From positions 1-64,000 of the forward strand of contig WEDG01001228.1 of the NCBI GenBank assembly GCA_017591395.1: a stretch of 64,000 nucleotides of DNA. The letters are read 5' to 3'. A program made the translations under genes and the position numbers. Below, piece after piece: positions 1 to 11,139 of this stretch (position 1 is the stretch's first letter; each line of letters opens with the position of its first letter). This DNA is from Schistocephalus solidus. Lineage: Eukaryota > Platyhelminthes > Cestoda > Diphyllobothriidea > Diphyllobothriidae. The notes below the pieces were generated by a model that saw nothing but the letters and a program-made list of their open reading frames with translations, was not told where the DNA came from and searched no databases.

Positions 1-54
1 ATCAATTGCTTCGTTTTCAGTTTTGGTACATTGCTGCGATTTCGAAGTGTCCTT

Positions 55-2640
55 GAAGCGTCGTTTTGACCTCCTGTCAGCGAGCAACCGTAACGACATC
101 TTCGTAGAAAAGTCATTTGGGTAGTCGCTCGTCGTCCATTCTCATCAGGTAGCCGCTCCATCGCAGTTGTACTTGCCTCAGCATGGCGTGATTGCTTAGG
201 ATTCCAGTCCGCTCCAGGACTTCCGTGTCCAGGATCCTGTCTTGCCATCGGAGCTTCAGTATTCTGCGAAGACAGCTGTGATGGAAGATATTCAGCTTCC
301 TGGCTTGGTTCGAGTAGACGGTCTAGGTCTCAACTCTGTCAAGGAGTGTCGTCAAGACGATGGCCATGTACATCTTCAGTTTGGTGTTCATTGAATACCG
401 TGGCGATTACACACGGAGGCCTGCTGCCGGCCCGTTCACATTGATTCGGGGAGCATTGTACTCCGCGCTGGGTGGCGACTGGTTCATGACAACCGTTTTG
501 GCAGTTCTGATTGTTGAGCTAAAATCAGCGCAGCCTGTGGCAAAGAGGTTAATGCTCCTTTGCATAACCTCCTCCGGCATGGTGTTAAGGGAGCAGTGGT
601 CCGCGTAGAGCAAGTCATGGACTGTATTCGTAGACACGCGCGTTGAAACCTGCATACGCCGACTGTTGACAAGGTGTACGTCAGTTCTGTAGGCGATGCG
701 GAAACAGGCTGCTCATCACGACAGGTTCCACCAGCATAGCCCAGAACATAAAACTGAACAGGGTGGGAGCCAATACGCAGCCATGCTTCACTCCGTTGGT
801 CACTGGGAATGCTTTGGATATCGTCCCGTTGTCAGTGACGCGCCATCATCCCGTCATGAAGCTGACGAACCATGTGCGTAAACCGCACAGGAAGGTAGAA
901 TGTATTCATGGCTTTCCACAGTCCGTCGGGATTTACCATGTCAAAGGCTTTCTTTAGATCCACGAAGGTAGTGTATAGGTTATTTCGCATCTCCTGGCAC
1001 TTCTCTTGTAGCTGGCGGGTGGCGAAGATCATGTTGGTTGTTCCACGGCGTCGGCGGCAGCCACATTGGATTTCCGGGAGCAGGCCCTGCGCTAGGGACC
1101 GTTCAGACGCTTGAGAAGGATACGGGCGAAGATATTTCCGGAGATGTTGAGCAAAATGATGCCTCTGTGATTATCGAAGATAAGCTGGTTTCACTTCCGT
1201 TTCAAGAGATGGACGATGGTCGTGTCATTAAAATCCTAAGGACCTTGTCCTTGGCACCACATCTCCTGGAAGAGTGTTGTGAATTCTGCCATCAGCCGTG
1301 GCCCACCATGCTTGTAGACTTCCGGTTTGATTGCGTCGGATCCCGGTGCTCCACCGATGGAAATCTGCTGCACGGCCCGGAATTTTTCTGGTAGGAAAGG
1401 TGGCAGACCCAGGTTATTGTTCGTGTCCACTCGAGGGAGCCGTTGAATGGTAAAATCGGAGATGGCTTATGAGCAATTAAGGACACTACTGAAGTGTATG
1501 GCTCATCGCTTCAGAATTTGCGATTTCTCTGTCAGCAGTGTTGTGCCATCAGAGCTGAGCAGCGATGCAGTCCCCTTGATACACTGGCCGTAGATGGCCT
1601 TGATGGCTTTGAAAAAGTTTTTCATTGCATTGCTGTCTGCATTCCCCTGGATTTATCCCAGCCTTTCGGATCATCCAGGCATCCTGCATCTCCCACAGCC
1701 GTTGCTGTACAAGGCGCCGGCATCTGAAGAAGGCTGCTTTGGTGGCATCAGTCCTAAGGTTCATGTAGGCCTTGTGTAGTCCATACGTCTCCGGGAGTAA
1801 GTTGCTGATGTCGGCGTCATTGTCGTCAAACCAGTCCTGGTGTTGACGGCGTGCGCGTCCGAGGACTGCGAGGGCGGTGGACTGGATGACATTTTGCAGT
1901 TGACACCATCGTGTCTCCACAGTAGCATTATCATCTGGAGAATGCAGGTTCTCCAGTTTCTTGGTTATTTCGTTGCTGAAATCAAAAAGTAAGCAGGCAA
2001 ATGTAAAAAAAGAGTATTTAACTTACCTGAGGGCCTCTTACCTTGTGGCCTTCGTCTGGGTTGATGTCGGAGCCTCATCTAGGAGATGACGAGGCGGTGA
2101 TCTGTCCAACCTACGGCATCACGGATCGCCTTGGTTACCAGCACGTCATTTCGATCTCGCCTCCGGACGAGAACATAGTCCAGCAGACGCCAGTGCCGCG
2201 ACCTAGGGTGCATCCACGTGGCCTTCTCCCCGCTCGGAAGGCAGAAGAAGGTGCTGGTCAGCAGGAGACGGTGTTCCGCACATGTGCGCAGAAGAAGGGG
2301 ACCGTTATCGTTACAGCTTCAAAGACCGTGAGGACATTGCACTCCCTGCCAGGCAGCGTGGTCCATGCCGACGCGGGAGTTGAAGTCACCAAGGACAATT
2401 TAATTGTCCAACTTCGATACAGTCACCAGCAGGGCGTGCAGGTCCTCGTATAATTCATCCTTTGCCACATCAGAGCTCGTCATTGCGGGAGCGTAGAAAC
2501 TGATGATGCTGGCAAACTTGTATCCTCGAAGAGGCAGGCGAAGGCTCATCAGGCGATCATTGATACACAGCGGCAGACAGGGCATACGTCCCACCATGTT
2601 GTTCCTGATGGCAAAGGCAACACCAGAGTCGCGTCGCACT
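55..2640 (-). mobile_element. Decayed non-LTR retrotransposon (LINE), copy 1
   Basis: Read on the minus strand, the order is endonuclease then RT. An APE-type endonuclease motif GDFN lies at 2379-2390, with a long open piece upstream at 2639-2400. A linker piece is open at 1920-1549. The start of the RT (PGSDAI-like stretch) is at 1430-1236, and the RT motif A region (TTFVDLKKAFDMVN) at 1032-832. The catalytic FADD box is YADH at 596-607, so the second Asp is lost. Several frameshifts and stops separate these pieces. The zinc-finger tail seen in the second copy (15231-18725) is absent: similarity stops near base 55. Sequence 55-2440 matches about 16239-18725 closely in the same orientation. 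The element is inactive. Confidence 0.85.
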
Positions 2641-2642
2641 CG

Positions 2643-2760
2643 GAAGTACTACTTCTCCCCTAAAGTAGTCAAAGCTTTGAATAGTCTTCCTCTGCATGTT
2701 GTTATGTCGGACTCCTTGTAGGTTTTTAAGCGAAAGTTAGATCGATATAATGGTGCGAGC
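2643..2760 (+). pseudogene. C-terminal tail fragment of a second LINE family
   Basis: Immediately beyond the endonuclease end of the first LINE, the plus strand reads [16 protein letters not shown], then a stop, then VFKRKLDRY. This resembles the FSxRVVxxWNxLPxxVV...FKxxLD tail found at the end of many helminth LINE polyproteins. The in-frame stop and short length mark it as a 5'-truncated relic. The assignment rests on motif similarity recalled from the family. Confidence 0.5.
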
Positions 2761-2897
2761 TACAACACTAACTAAAAAGTGCAAGTGTGACGTCAGAAAA
2801 ATAGGCATTTATGATCCTACTAGCTATATATGAGTAACATTTCTTTATGTTTGTTATTTTCGTTCGAGGGCTTGCATTCTCCAATTATTCCCATGCT

Positions 2898-2923
2898 AGT
2901 TCACCGCTTCTGTGGCCACCACG
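2898..2923 (-). other. Short PLE RT relic
   Basis: This 26-bp stretch matches 13565-13590 nearly exactly, the point where the PLE RT fragment at 12902-13590 is cut. It suggests that a similar PLE fragment once stood here and was mostly lost or interrupted by the block at 2924-3965. Confidence 0.35.
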
Positions 2924-3285
2924 TCGAGGGACCTTTTCAGGCGCCTTACAAATGCGGCCTCCAACTCATACAGGTTTAGACGGCCGCCGCCATTCCACCT
3001 AACTTACAGCTCTAAATTGTTTGCAATTTACAAGAGATATGATAACCCACCTATAATAAGTTCGTAAAGTTTTGACCCTGATAAAGCATTTTTTTCCTTT
3101 TCGTCCTTGGAAATTCAGTCTGCACTTTAATCTATATCTATTAAGTTCCTCATTAACTTCGTGGTATATTTCCGCGACATCGCGGTCAACATGCCTTCTA
3201 ATGGTCCTTTTACAGGGCTGCCTATACATTGTAGATGGTTAATAAACAAAATAAATTGAAATAGTAAACATTCAAAAGACAATTT

Positions 3286-3325
3286 GGCGAGCATACGTTA
3301 GCTTTCGATAAATTCTCATCAGGCC
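3286..3325 (-). ncRNA. Hammerhead ribozyme motif (left arm)
   Basis: On the minus strand the order is GGC, CTGATGA, a seven-base loop closed by G-C and one A-T pair, GAAA, then GC ... GCT, then C, then GCC. This gives stem I GGC/GCC, the conserved CUGAUGA and GAAA boxes, a three-pair stem III beginning with the A15.1-U16.1 pair, and C17 at the cleavage site. Hammerhead ribozymes are known in Penelope-like elements of animals. Stems I and III are short, so activity may need a dimer. No folding was run. Confidence 0.6.
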
Positions 3326-3632
3326 TTTACATTGATATCACTGTGTCAATAAGTCAAATATGCGGGTAAGTAAAACAAATTGTACGGTTGTCAGGGTGGG
3401 GGAAGGGGATAAAACAAAATTGCGGTCCGTTTTCTGATTATGGTCAGAGGAATGGTGGCCGCCGGAACAGGTAATTAGATGCGGGCGGCTAAATTGGTGG
3501 CTTTTGGCCACGGTAATTGCGGTGCCCGTATAAAGTTCTTTTGAGCGCACAGGACCGGTTTGCGTAGCCTATTGCCGCTGCTTCTGCCGTAGCCAACAGA
3601 CGCTGTCCAAGGAATTTTGAATAGGTTGTAAA

Positions 3633-3672
3633 GGCCTGATGAGAATTTATCGAAAGCTAACGTATGCTCGCC
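3633..3672 (+). ncRNA. Hammerhead ribozyme motif (right arm)
   Basis: Identical to the left-arm motif but on the plus strand. GGC is at 3633-3635, CTGATGA at 3636-3642, GAAA at 3652-3655, the stem III strands at 3655-3657 and 3666-3668, predicted cleavage after C3669, and stem I closing strand GCC at 3670-3672. All core bases are canonical. Confidence 0.6.
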
Positions 3673-3965
3673 AAATTGTCTTTTGAATTTTTCAATGGGA
3701 ATTTTCGCTACTCTAAAATAGTAAACAGTTAAGAAATGTTAATGAGATATAGGGTTCGACAGAAGGGCAGGCTGAGTTACGGTCAACCACGTGCGTACGC
3801 AAGCCACGAGAAATAAAAGTGTGATGGGCGCTTCCCGCGCCCACTCTAGACACTATCATGCCAACCAATCAAAGCACGGAATCTTATTATAGATTAACCG
3901 ATGAGCAGAGACTATGTCCTATCTCGGAATGTCGAGATCTACGTATATCAGTGCTATATCGACAT

Positions 3966-4735
3966 GCTATTAGGGTTGTAAACGGAGATTAGACTTCCAG
4001 TGAAAAACATCACCATGCCATTCAGTTTGAGGTCATTCACGCCGTTAACGAATTGAAATGCATCTCGGTAACAATGTGGCGCAAGGTGATACAGTAGGAG
4101 CTTACGTGTTTTCCACGGGCCATTTTGCTATCACATGGTACGGCTAGTTCCTGTTATCTAGGATGCATGACGCGTAGATCTTTCAAAAATATTTTCGAAT
4201 GTAGTGCAGTAATTTGGCACGTAGTGAATAGAAGAATGTTTTTTGCTCGTATTTAATGAATATAATATGACTTTGATCAGCGAGGACAGCTTGTGTGCTG
4301 TCTTTGGTTAATCTGGAACGTTTGCAGACCAAAGTCCAAATTTTCGAGGCAAATGCCATAGAGAACAGATCTCCACGCACGCTTCGAATTTTTCGAAGGT
4401 AAATGTTCATTTCTTTTACAGAAATCCCTATCAAAAACAGGCAAATTTCAACAATGCAGTTGTGAAATGGAAGCGTTTATGTAGCAAGGGGGAAGATAAC
4501 TTCTTCGGATGGTTTTTACCGCTGATGTGTTTGTATTATGCCCGGAGGAATCAGACATAGCAGAACTCTAATGAGTGACTGCTTTACCCATCGCCAATGA
4601 CGGGAAGGAACAGTTCCATAAAGGATTGTCGGTTGCAGACAATTTGCCAATGGGTCTCTTACTATCAGCTTGAACCCCTGTTAACAGCAGAAAACTACTG
4701 ACCTACCAGGTTTTCTATTATTTCTTAGCATAAAG
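3966..4735 (-). repeat. Dispersed repeat with decayed ORFs, copy 1
   Basis: Direct repeat of about 13591-14345. On the minus strand an 83-codon piece (4434-4183) contains ISVKEMNIYLRK and FASKIWTLVCK and aligns with a similar piece in the other copy. The downstream part, which is open in the second copy (13893-13600), is disrupted here. I do not recognise the protein. The 3688-3965 stretch before it holds nothing I can name. Confidence 0.6.
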
Positions 4736-5099
4736 TGAGTGTTTTTAATGAAATTAAACTGTTTTGAGGATATATTTGACGCTTTCCAGATGCAGTTCGT
4801 CATTTCAGACACTTCTCCACACACAATTAATACCATTTTAAAGTTTACTGGATTTTAGTGACGACACTACTACGAAATTTGCGGTCTTCTTGTACAACCG
4901 AAATTGTGCTTAAATCAACCGACAGACATCTGGTCTGTGAGGGTTCAGCTGTTGAAATCGCTTATGCCAAATGTCTGTCATCAAATTGGGGACAGCAGGG
5001 GTCAATAATCTGTTCAGTCATCACGGGAAGTTACCATGGAGGAAGCAGAAGTGACAGACATCCACACCAACGGTAGAGTACGCGCATCTGTATGTTGCT

Positions 5100-5930
5100 T
5101 TTTGCATCTAGCCTGATGAGTGCTACACGCATCCTCCTCCCCAACCCTCCCACCACTAGAAATATATTCTCTCCATTCTTCTAACCGAGCTACGTCAGTT
5201 CTCTCGCCTGTAAGCCAAAAGGGTCCCATAGTATACCAGCATATACTCAGTCAACCCTATGATCAGTTTTCCACAGACTCATAATTATGGTAGGACAACG
5301 TCCTAGAGCCGTTTAGGTCTAGGGTTTCGATAAGGATTATATACAAGGTTTGGGTTGGAATGGGAATTATTTACCCTTCCTGTAATTTAAATCTGTGACA
5401 TTTGTTTAACGTTCGTAGGGGTGCATTTCCTCTATCCGTGTCCTGTTGGGGCGATATAAGCAGATCCGATTTGCAACCCTGCTCAGATATTATACGTCTT
5501 CGCATTCACATTTCAGTGCGATGATATTAAGCAAATGCGAGTCGGTCAGAATTACAAAGTTCTCATACACACAACTTTAGGTGCCTTTGTTAAATAGCCT
5601 TGAATCATTGACAAATCTGTTCAACTGATGTCACCATTATATTTTTCCTAGTAGTGGTTGTAGTACTAGCATATGCAGAGGTATTGACGTTCGATAGGAT
5701 TCTTTTGGAGTAAAAACCTATTGTTCGATTTTGCTACAAGTACAATAGAGAGACAAGTTGACATATAAAAGACGTAAATATATGAAACCGATAAGGCATT
5801 TAGTGACCCTGATCCGTGCGCGAATGAATAAGTTGTAACTTTTATTCCATGCTGGTCTGCCACGACGGTCTGTGTTAGATTATTTGACATGTCTATCATA
5901 AATGCGGACTGCGACTTGGTTCAACATAAA
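5100..5930 (+). repeat. Repeat R, copy 1
   Basis: This block is related to 19540-20700, 26380-27340 and 30361-31020. Shared landmarks are a GTGCTACA..TCCTC stretch, a degenerate AGGxTTxGG tract, 'ctctatccgtgtcctgtt' and a region near 5800 whose minus strand is open in two copies. It has no recognisable protein and may be an old non-autonomous element. Confidence 0.55.
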
Positions 5931-7373
5931 ACTTTTCCCAGTATTCGCTATGTTAATTCCTGTTCATGGCAATCATTTTTGGATGAATCTCATTCTTGTG
6001 GCTGACATGACTAAACAGACCTTTCCGCACTTCACATAAAATCTGATTTCATCGAAATTGTCTCTAGTACGTACGTGCCATTTGGCGTTTAGATAAAAGT
6101 AAACGGAGTCAATGAAATCGCTTTCTCAGTCAATTAGAAGATTGAATTTTTGACATCTTACTGCAGTCTTAATCCCAAACCGATCTAAGTGTTTTGATTG
6201 ACCAATGCGCTCAAATATCAGGAACCCACTTTAAGCAAAATTAGCCTTAAATTTTAATCTTCAAAGGACTACCGACTGCTAATTTATGAAAACGAAAACC
6301 CTAGCGGGCCTGGTTAGCTACTGCCTAACCTGCGTCAGAGGCCCACTTGCCAGCAGCTAAGGGCCGAGTAGTCTACTTTTAATCTGTGTTAGACAGAATA
6401 GCTCCCTCAATCTGACACACCAGGAAAGGAAATGGCCTTTCAGGCTATGTTTTTTTTATAAAGAGTGCTCTTACCCCTCCACCAGTCGAATGAGAATTCG
6501 GCTGACCTTGCCAGCCAGTCCGACGACATTAAGTTTTAACTATTTGTAAACTTTTAGGATGGGTTTAACCGATGTTAAGTGTAATCGCAGGACTGGCGAG
6601 CTACAAGCATAGGCTCTGTAACTCTACTAAAGATATCATTCAATCAAACCGACTGTCGATCGACGACTGGGCGGAGGAGTATGTAGCAACAAGAAAAGAA
6701 CCGAGTTAGGTAAAGCTCTAAGTATCCTAGGGACAACAATGTAGGCTCCTGGAAACTTTCGCACTTAACCAGTATCCAAACATTCTATTTAGTCGGAGTG
6801 GAATCGCCTAGAGAATAAAAAGTATATAAGCACTTGTCCTAGCACACTTTCTAGTTCTGCAGCAGACGTAAGGTAAAAGACCTAGTGGTGCTGGGTTTTG
6901 ACAGCTTGGAGTGCAATGACTATCCAGAGAGCAAGCTAACGCAGACAAATGAGGTAACTATGCGATGCACAAAAAAATTAATAAGTATCCCTTTCTACAG
7001 CAGCATAGTTGAAAATTGGGTGGGTAGCGGGGAGTTGTGCGGGTAATGTTTAAGCTGATTTCTAGCAACTGGAGTACTGAAAGTTGAAGACATGGCACGG
7101 TTTACAGACGTTAGAAATTGTAATTACTAATCCGCATGGTCGTCGGGATTAATCGTTGTGGTTGATGATTTATTTTGGACTAGAGAGTAAAGGGGAGGTG
7201 GAGGGGGAGGATGAAGGCATTATCGGGACTGCTGAACCGGGTGATTAACCTGTGTAACCTTTGACCTCACTCACACAACGTCAGGCCTCCCAGCCACTGT
7301 GGATGCGTCCTGCTAGGATTTGCTTTGTATATTAAAGGCGAGGAGAGGAGGAATTTTAGTATAAGTCAAAATC

Positions 7374-8193
7374 ATGCTGGTTGGTGCAATCGCGGTTCTG
7401 GTGCTTCTCACTTTTACCGGTTTCAGTTCTGTTGGTACGTCAATAAATAACAAATTATAACGTGAATGGTATAGGTTGATCCTTTGAATTCCCTAGTTTC
7501 GTGATCCTATATTTGTTGAACTAGTCGATAATTTTTATCGAAAAACACAATTTGTCTTGTTCGTGCCTTAAAGTAACGGCATACATCTATGACAGGTGTG
7601 AGCAAGAGAACAGAGGATATTTTGTCAAATGTCCTCGGAAAAAAAGTTGCATGTGTTTCCAAATCTTAATAATCCTTCTTTTTCATAAATTTACTGTAAA
7701 ATTTCTTATGTGGTCCCACGAGTAATGGAAAAGCCCCTGCAGTAGATGCCTTTAGTTAACGTTACTGTTCGGCTAAAGTTTATGGTTTGGTTAGGGCAAC
7801 GTTAAGGCTAAATTTATGGCTCGGCCTTAAGCACTTCCTTCACTATTTAACAGGCAAGAAATTGTTTCAGGGTACTCTCCAACCACCAGGTTATATCAAT
7901 TGCCCCTCACGGTTTACACTCTTTAGAAAGCACACCATGATTTGATCATATTATTCTCTGGGAACATACGCATTTTTTTGCTTAAATTTGATTTGTATGT
8001 ATATATATGGATGAGCCCAGTTTAATGATTTCTATGCTAAACCTACTCACCTGTTACGTCACCCGTAGAGGGGAAATGCATGAAAGAGGGTCACACATGC
8101 AGCAAAATCATCTTCCAACGCTGTTGTGGCGAACTGCTGTGTGATTTGAAAACCATTGGCAGCGGCAAGTGCGCTAAGAGTTCTGAGTGTTGA
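7374..8193 (+). pseudogene. Double-knot cysteine-rich secreted protein, broken copy
   Basis: Exon 1 (7374-7434, 61 nt) encodes a signal peptide starting MLVGAIAVLVLL and ends at a GTACGT donor in phase 1. The acceptor TAG precedes 8069. Exon 2 keeps the first knot (C-x6-C-x7-CC-x4-C-x9-C). Relative to the paralogue at 22171, 30 bp are then deleted in frame between two TGCG direct repeats, removing the inter-knot CxxC and the following loop. The next CC is interrupted because TGC has become TGA (8191-8193). Beyond the stop the terminal Cys codon reads Gly. Promoter-proximal sequence (TATTAAAG near 7330) is still present. The copy would give at most a truncated single-knot peptide. Confidence 0.8.
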
Positions 8194-9023
8194 GAAAGGC
8201 GTTGCTATTGGCTCAAAGGTGTCGCCAGGAAACTCCCAAATTGGCCATCTGAAGCGGCGGGCAGCTCCAAATCACTATCTTAATTAAATGCAGATTCTCT
8301 CGAATCATACCATTGCATTTCATGCTTCTCTTCTCCCGTTAAGCATAGGGAGGCTGGATCCTCGTTGTTCACGATCCCGGTGGGATTTAGTCTTTTGAAT
8401 TCCGCTCCGTCATTGGACTACACGTACGCCTTCAGATATCCGATGAAGTTATTTTGCGCAGTAAGCTTCATACAAACTTAGTAAGAGCTATAGAACTCGA
8501 ACCCTGGTTAAAACGGATTTAAATTTTTATGTTGGCATAGCCATCACTACAAGATCGAGACAGAAGATTTGAAAAGTTTGGACAATTAATGGTGCTGTAT
8601 ATCACAAGGAGTCGATATAATGACAGACTATGATTAATCACATGCAAACAAGCCGTAAATCCTACAAGGTATTAGTGAAAATATCGGTTATTTTGAATAA
8701 AATATTTATGTCCGAATACAAAGTGCTTAGTACCACATGGGTAGGCTTGCGAAGGACACCAACATCGTAGAAAATACCGATTTCGATTTCGTTTGGTGCA
8801 CCATCATTTCGAAAATTGTATTCAGCCGAGAGGATTAGTGAATCCGCGCCCGATTCAGAAGTCAGACGTTCACACGCGCTTCATGCTTAAAAGCCAGGGA
8901 TTGAGTTTACGAGGGTAATCTGTCAACTAGGTCATTGCAGCTTAATACCTTAAACCAAATATGCACACCTTCGTTAACACACCGCTTTTACTCGGCGTGA
9001 CGTGATTTGGGTCATGGTAGCTT

Positions 9024-9034
9024 AAATAAATAGT
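9024..9034 (+). promoter_or_regulatory. Degenerate TATA-like box of the 9067 gene
   Basis: TAAATAAATAG lies about 35-45 nt upstream of the ATG at 9067. It sits where the paralogue at 23887 has a clean TATATAAA, so the box appears weakened in this copy. Confidence 0.4.
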
Positions 9035-9066
9035 AAAGAGTAAAGCAGAGCTAGCGTATCCGTAAA

Positions 9067-11139
9067 ATGTTTTTCTGTATGACTGTTGCTGTGTTGCTTC
9101 TAGCCTCAGATTATTTCTCCTTCGCTGGTAAGTTGCAAAATATTACCTTTTTCTCTTTCAGTTATCATCTTACCTACTTAAAAGCGGGTATACTGTTATC
9201 GGAGTACATAATCATGTCTATTGACCTATGTGGCTCGCATTTGGGCAATGTTTCAAAGAATACTCGAAGACGCACAACGAGGTAGAAAATCGATCACCTC
9301 CGATGCCGGTGACCTTCAATCGCACTACTGATTTGCTCTGCCAGTTCTCGGATAGCAGGTGGTTGCTAAATACGAATGATAACTTAGTTATCCCAGGCCC
9401 ATCGGATGACATGAAGCCATGTAGATGGTAAAAAGCAGCAGTTCTTTTTAGCGGTAGTTGCAAGTAGCAGTATTATTACTGATATTGGCGTAGACAATTT
9501 GTTCACCTGAACACCCGACTGAATCCTTCGACTAGATCCGTCATTAGAAGGTTGATGATAAGAATAAACGGGAATTTCATGTCATGTTCAATGCGGGCTG
9601 TAAGGCAAATCCTTAATGAAGATAGGAGAAGGAATCGTTATAGGGGATTAAACCGTTGCCCTCATATAATGTTTACCTCGAAAACTAATAAGCATAATCT
9701 ACAACAGCAATGGACTGTGACTGGGAATGGGGAATAGTTGATATTGACAGCCATGTTTATTTAATTTAAACTGCTTCTGGACCTCAAAGTTTTCAGCTCT
9801 ATGGGCGAACAATATCCATGAATGCCTGGGACGACAAATGGTTATCACCAGTTTTAAAGTTCATATTTTCGTCCTGATGTTGTTTATACAAAGGCAGCCA
9901 ACGAAGGTCGTCACGTTGGCCATATGCAAATCAGTAATTTCCTGCGCAAATCGTAGCCCGACACAACGATCCTGATGGCAGATTGTTAGGCTGTTTCCCG
10001 TGTCTACGGGCTTTGGAGAGCCAAACATTGGTGTTTTCCGTCTCGGTGTGATGAACGCCTACACATTACCTAATATCCTCCGGTTAGCTGGTTAAGTTTC
10101 AATATCACTTCCATTTAATCGCTATGGGAAACCAATGTGGACTGTCCGTCTCCATTCGAATATTGTAGGTGCCGTTTCCCATCTAGTCGAGCAAGGACGA
10201 TAGCAGTTTATTCAGCGTTGAGAGCACATCTTCCCTGGCCTCTCGCTTATGACGCCAACAGTGAATTTGAAAAACCATACTTTCCGTAGTAGTGGATCCA
10301 AAGCCGTCGGCAACTGCGTTGATGTTTGAAAGGTCGCAGGAAACTCGAAACTGATCGGACCCTCCACCACTGAAATCCTCAACCGAATAGGAAGATAATA
10401 TTGCTACCATTGTGTTCATGCTTATGGACTTGGGATCAGGAAATTGGCGATCCGTAGATAAGGAGTCTTGGTGGCAACATCAATGACACAGTGGTGGTCA
10501 TAGCGCGGATGGACGACATCGCGAGTGTAAGAGAGGAAGGAGTCATTAAACTAATTACCATGATCAGAAAGGTGACAGTTCACATGGATTTGGTGAGGTA
10601 TCTTGTTGGTTAAGTGGTCAACGTAGTGATCAGACAAACAATGTTTACCCTCTGAACTGTGTTGTCACTGCACTGCCCAATCCCTCACAGGCATCGATAG
10701 TGCACTCGGTTGCAATTTAGGTTACAAAGGCACTTGTAAGTTCTTCATGCATCGAGATGATACGAGAACCGGGAAACATGCTCATTCAGGTGATCAATGC
10801 CGTTGGGTTTCTGGCGTGTGCTATCATATAATATGCTGGTAGGTTAACGAATATCGGTATTTATTTGCTTGCAGTCTTGATTGATGATAAATTCCACCAA
10901 GTCTCTTCTCATACGTAGATATTCGATGCGGAAAAGAGGGCGAAACTTGTAACAGGATGCTCTATCAGCCCTGCTGTAATGAGCTGATTTGCGATTTCAC
11001 GACAATAACGTGCGTAAAGTGTGTCGAGGAAGGCCACTTCTGCGCGATGGATCCTTGGTGCTGCAGTGGACGCTGCCATCTGCTGAAATGTGCTGCAAAG
11101 GAAAATTCCACGACGACCTCATCCACCAGGACCCCCTAG
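9067..11139 (+). CDS. Double-knot cysteine-rich secreted protein (UPF0506-like)
   Basis: Two exons: 9067-9127 (signal peptide, MFFCMTVAVLLLAS...) ending at GTAAGT in phase 1, and 10919-11139 after an acceptor TAG. The spliced product is 93 residues. The mature part has 12 cysteines spaced C-x6-C-x7-CC-x4-C-x6-C-x2-C-x6-C-x5-CC-x3-C-x4-C, read as two inhibitor-cystine-knot motifs joined by two residues. The loop before the sixth Cys has six residues where the paralogues have nine. A Thr/Ser-rich tail ends at TAG 11137-11139. Resemblance to the helminth UPF0506 family is from memory of its cysteine pattern. The protein is expected to be secreted and disulphide-bonded; its target is unknown. The 1.8-kb intron contains a decayed antisense coding relic. 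Confidence 0.78.
9890..10720 (-). pseudogene. Unrecognised decayed coding sequence in an intron
   Basis: On the minus strand a 78-codon piece (10419-10183) reads as plausible protein (QFRVSCDLSNINAVADGFGS). A second piece in another frame near 10550-10450 contains YDHHCVIDVATKTPYLRIA. Frameshifts and stops separate them, and the downstream part to about 9890 has further short open stretches. This looks like a relic of a gene or retrocopy, but I cannot name the family. It lies in the intron of the 9067 knottin gene, on the opposite strand. Confidence 0.35.

Larger units (their letters stand above)
3271..3687. repeat. 417-bp inverted-repeat element with 61-bp arms (PLE-derived)
   Basis: Bases 3271-3331 are the reverse complement of 3627-3687 over 61 positions without visible mismatch. 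The interior (3332-3626) is homologous to 12005-12290, which lies beside a PLE RT/GIY-YIG relic, so the interior is probably the untranslated/terminal part of a PLE. Each arm contains a hammerhead-like core. The sequence between base 2640 and 3270 otherwise holds no recognisable gene. Confidence 0.8.
4858..9255 (+). repeat. Segmental duplication, copy A
   Basis: This block matches 19321-24060 in the same order and orientation. Anchors include 5666-5899 with 20408-20695, 6800-7140 with 21600-21930, exon 1 at 7374 with 22171, exon 2 at 8069 with 22882, and exon 1 at 9067 with 23887. Similarity fades inside the first intron of the 9067 gene. It includes one copy of repeat R (about 5100-5900) and one knottin gene pair. 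Stretches 4858-7330 and 8500-9020 hold no recognisable gene of their own. Confidence 0.85.

Noticed and set aside
1976..2026. Intron look-alike inside the LINE (minus strand GTAAGT ... TTTGATTTCAG), also present at about 18270-18320 in the second copy
   Set aside because: The 51 nt are a multiple of three and stay open in the LINE frame (G-K-L-N-T...). Related LINE proteins recalled from tapeworms have residues at this point. It is most simply coding sequence that resembles splice sites.
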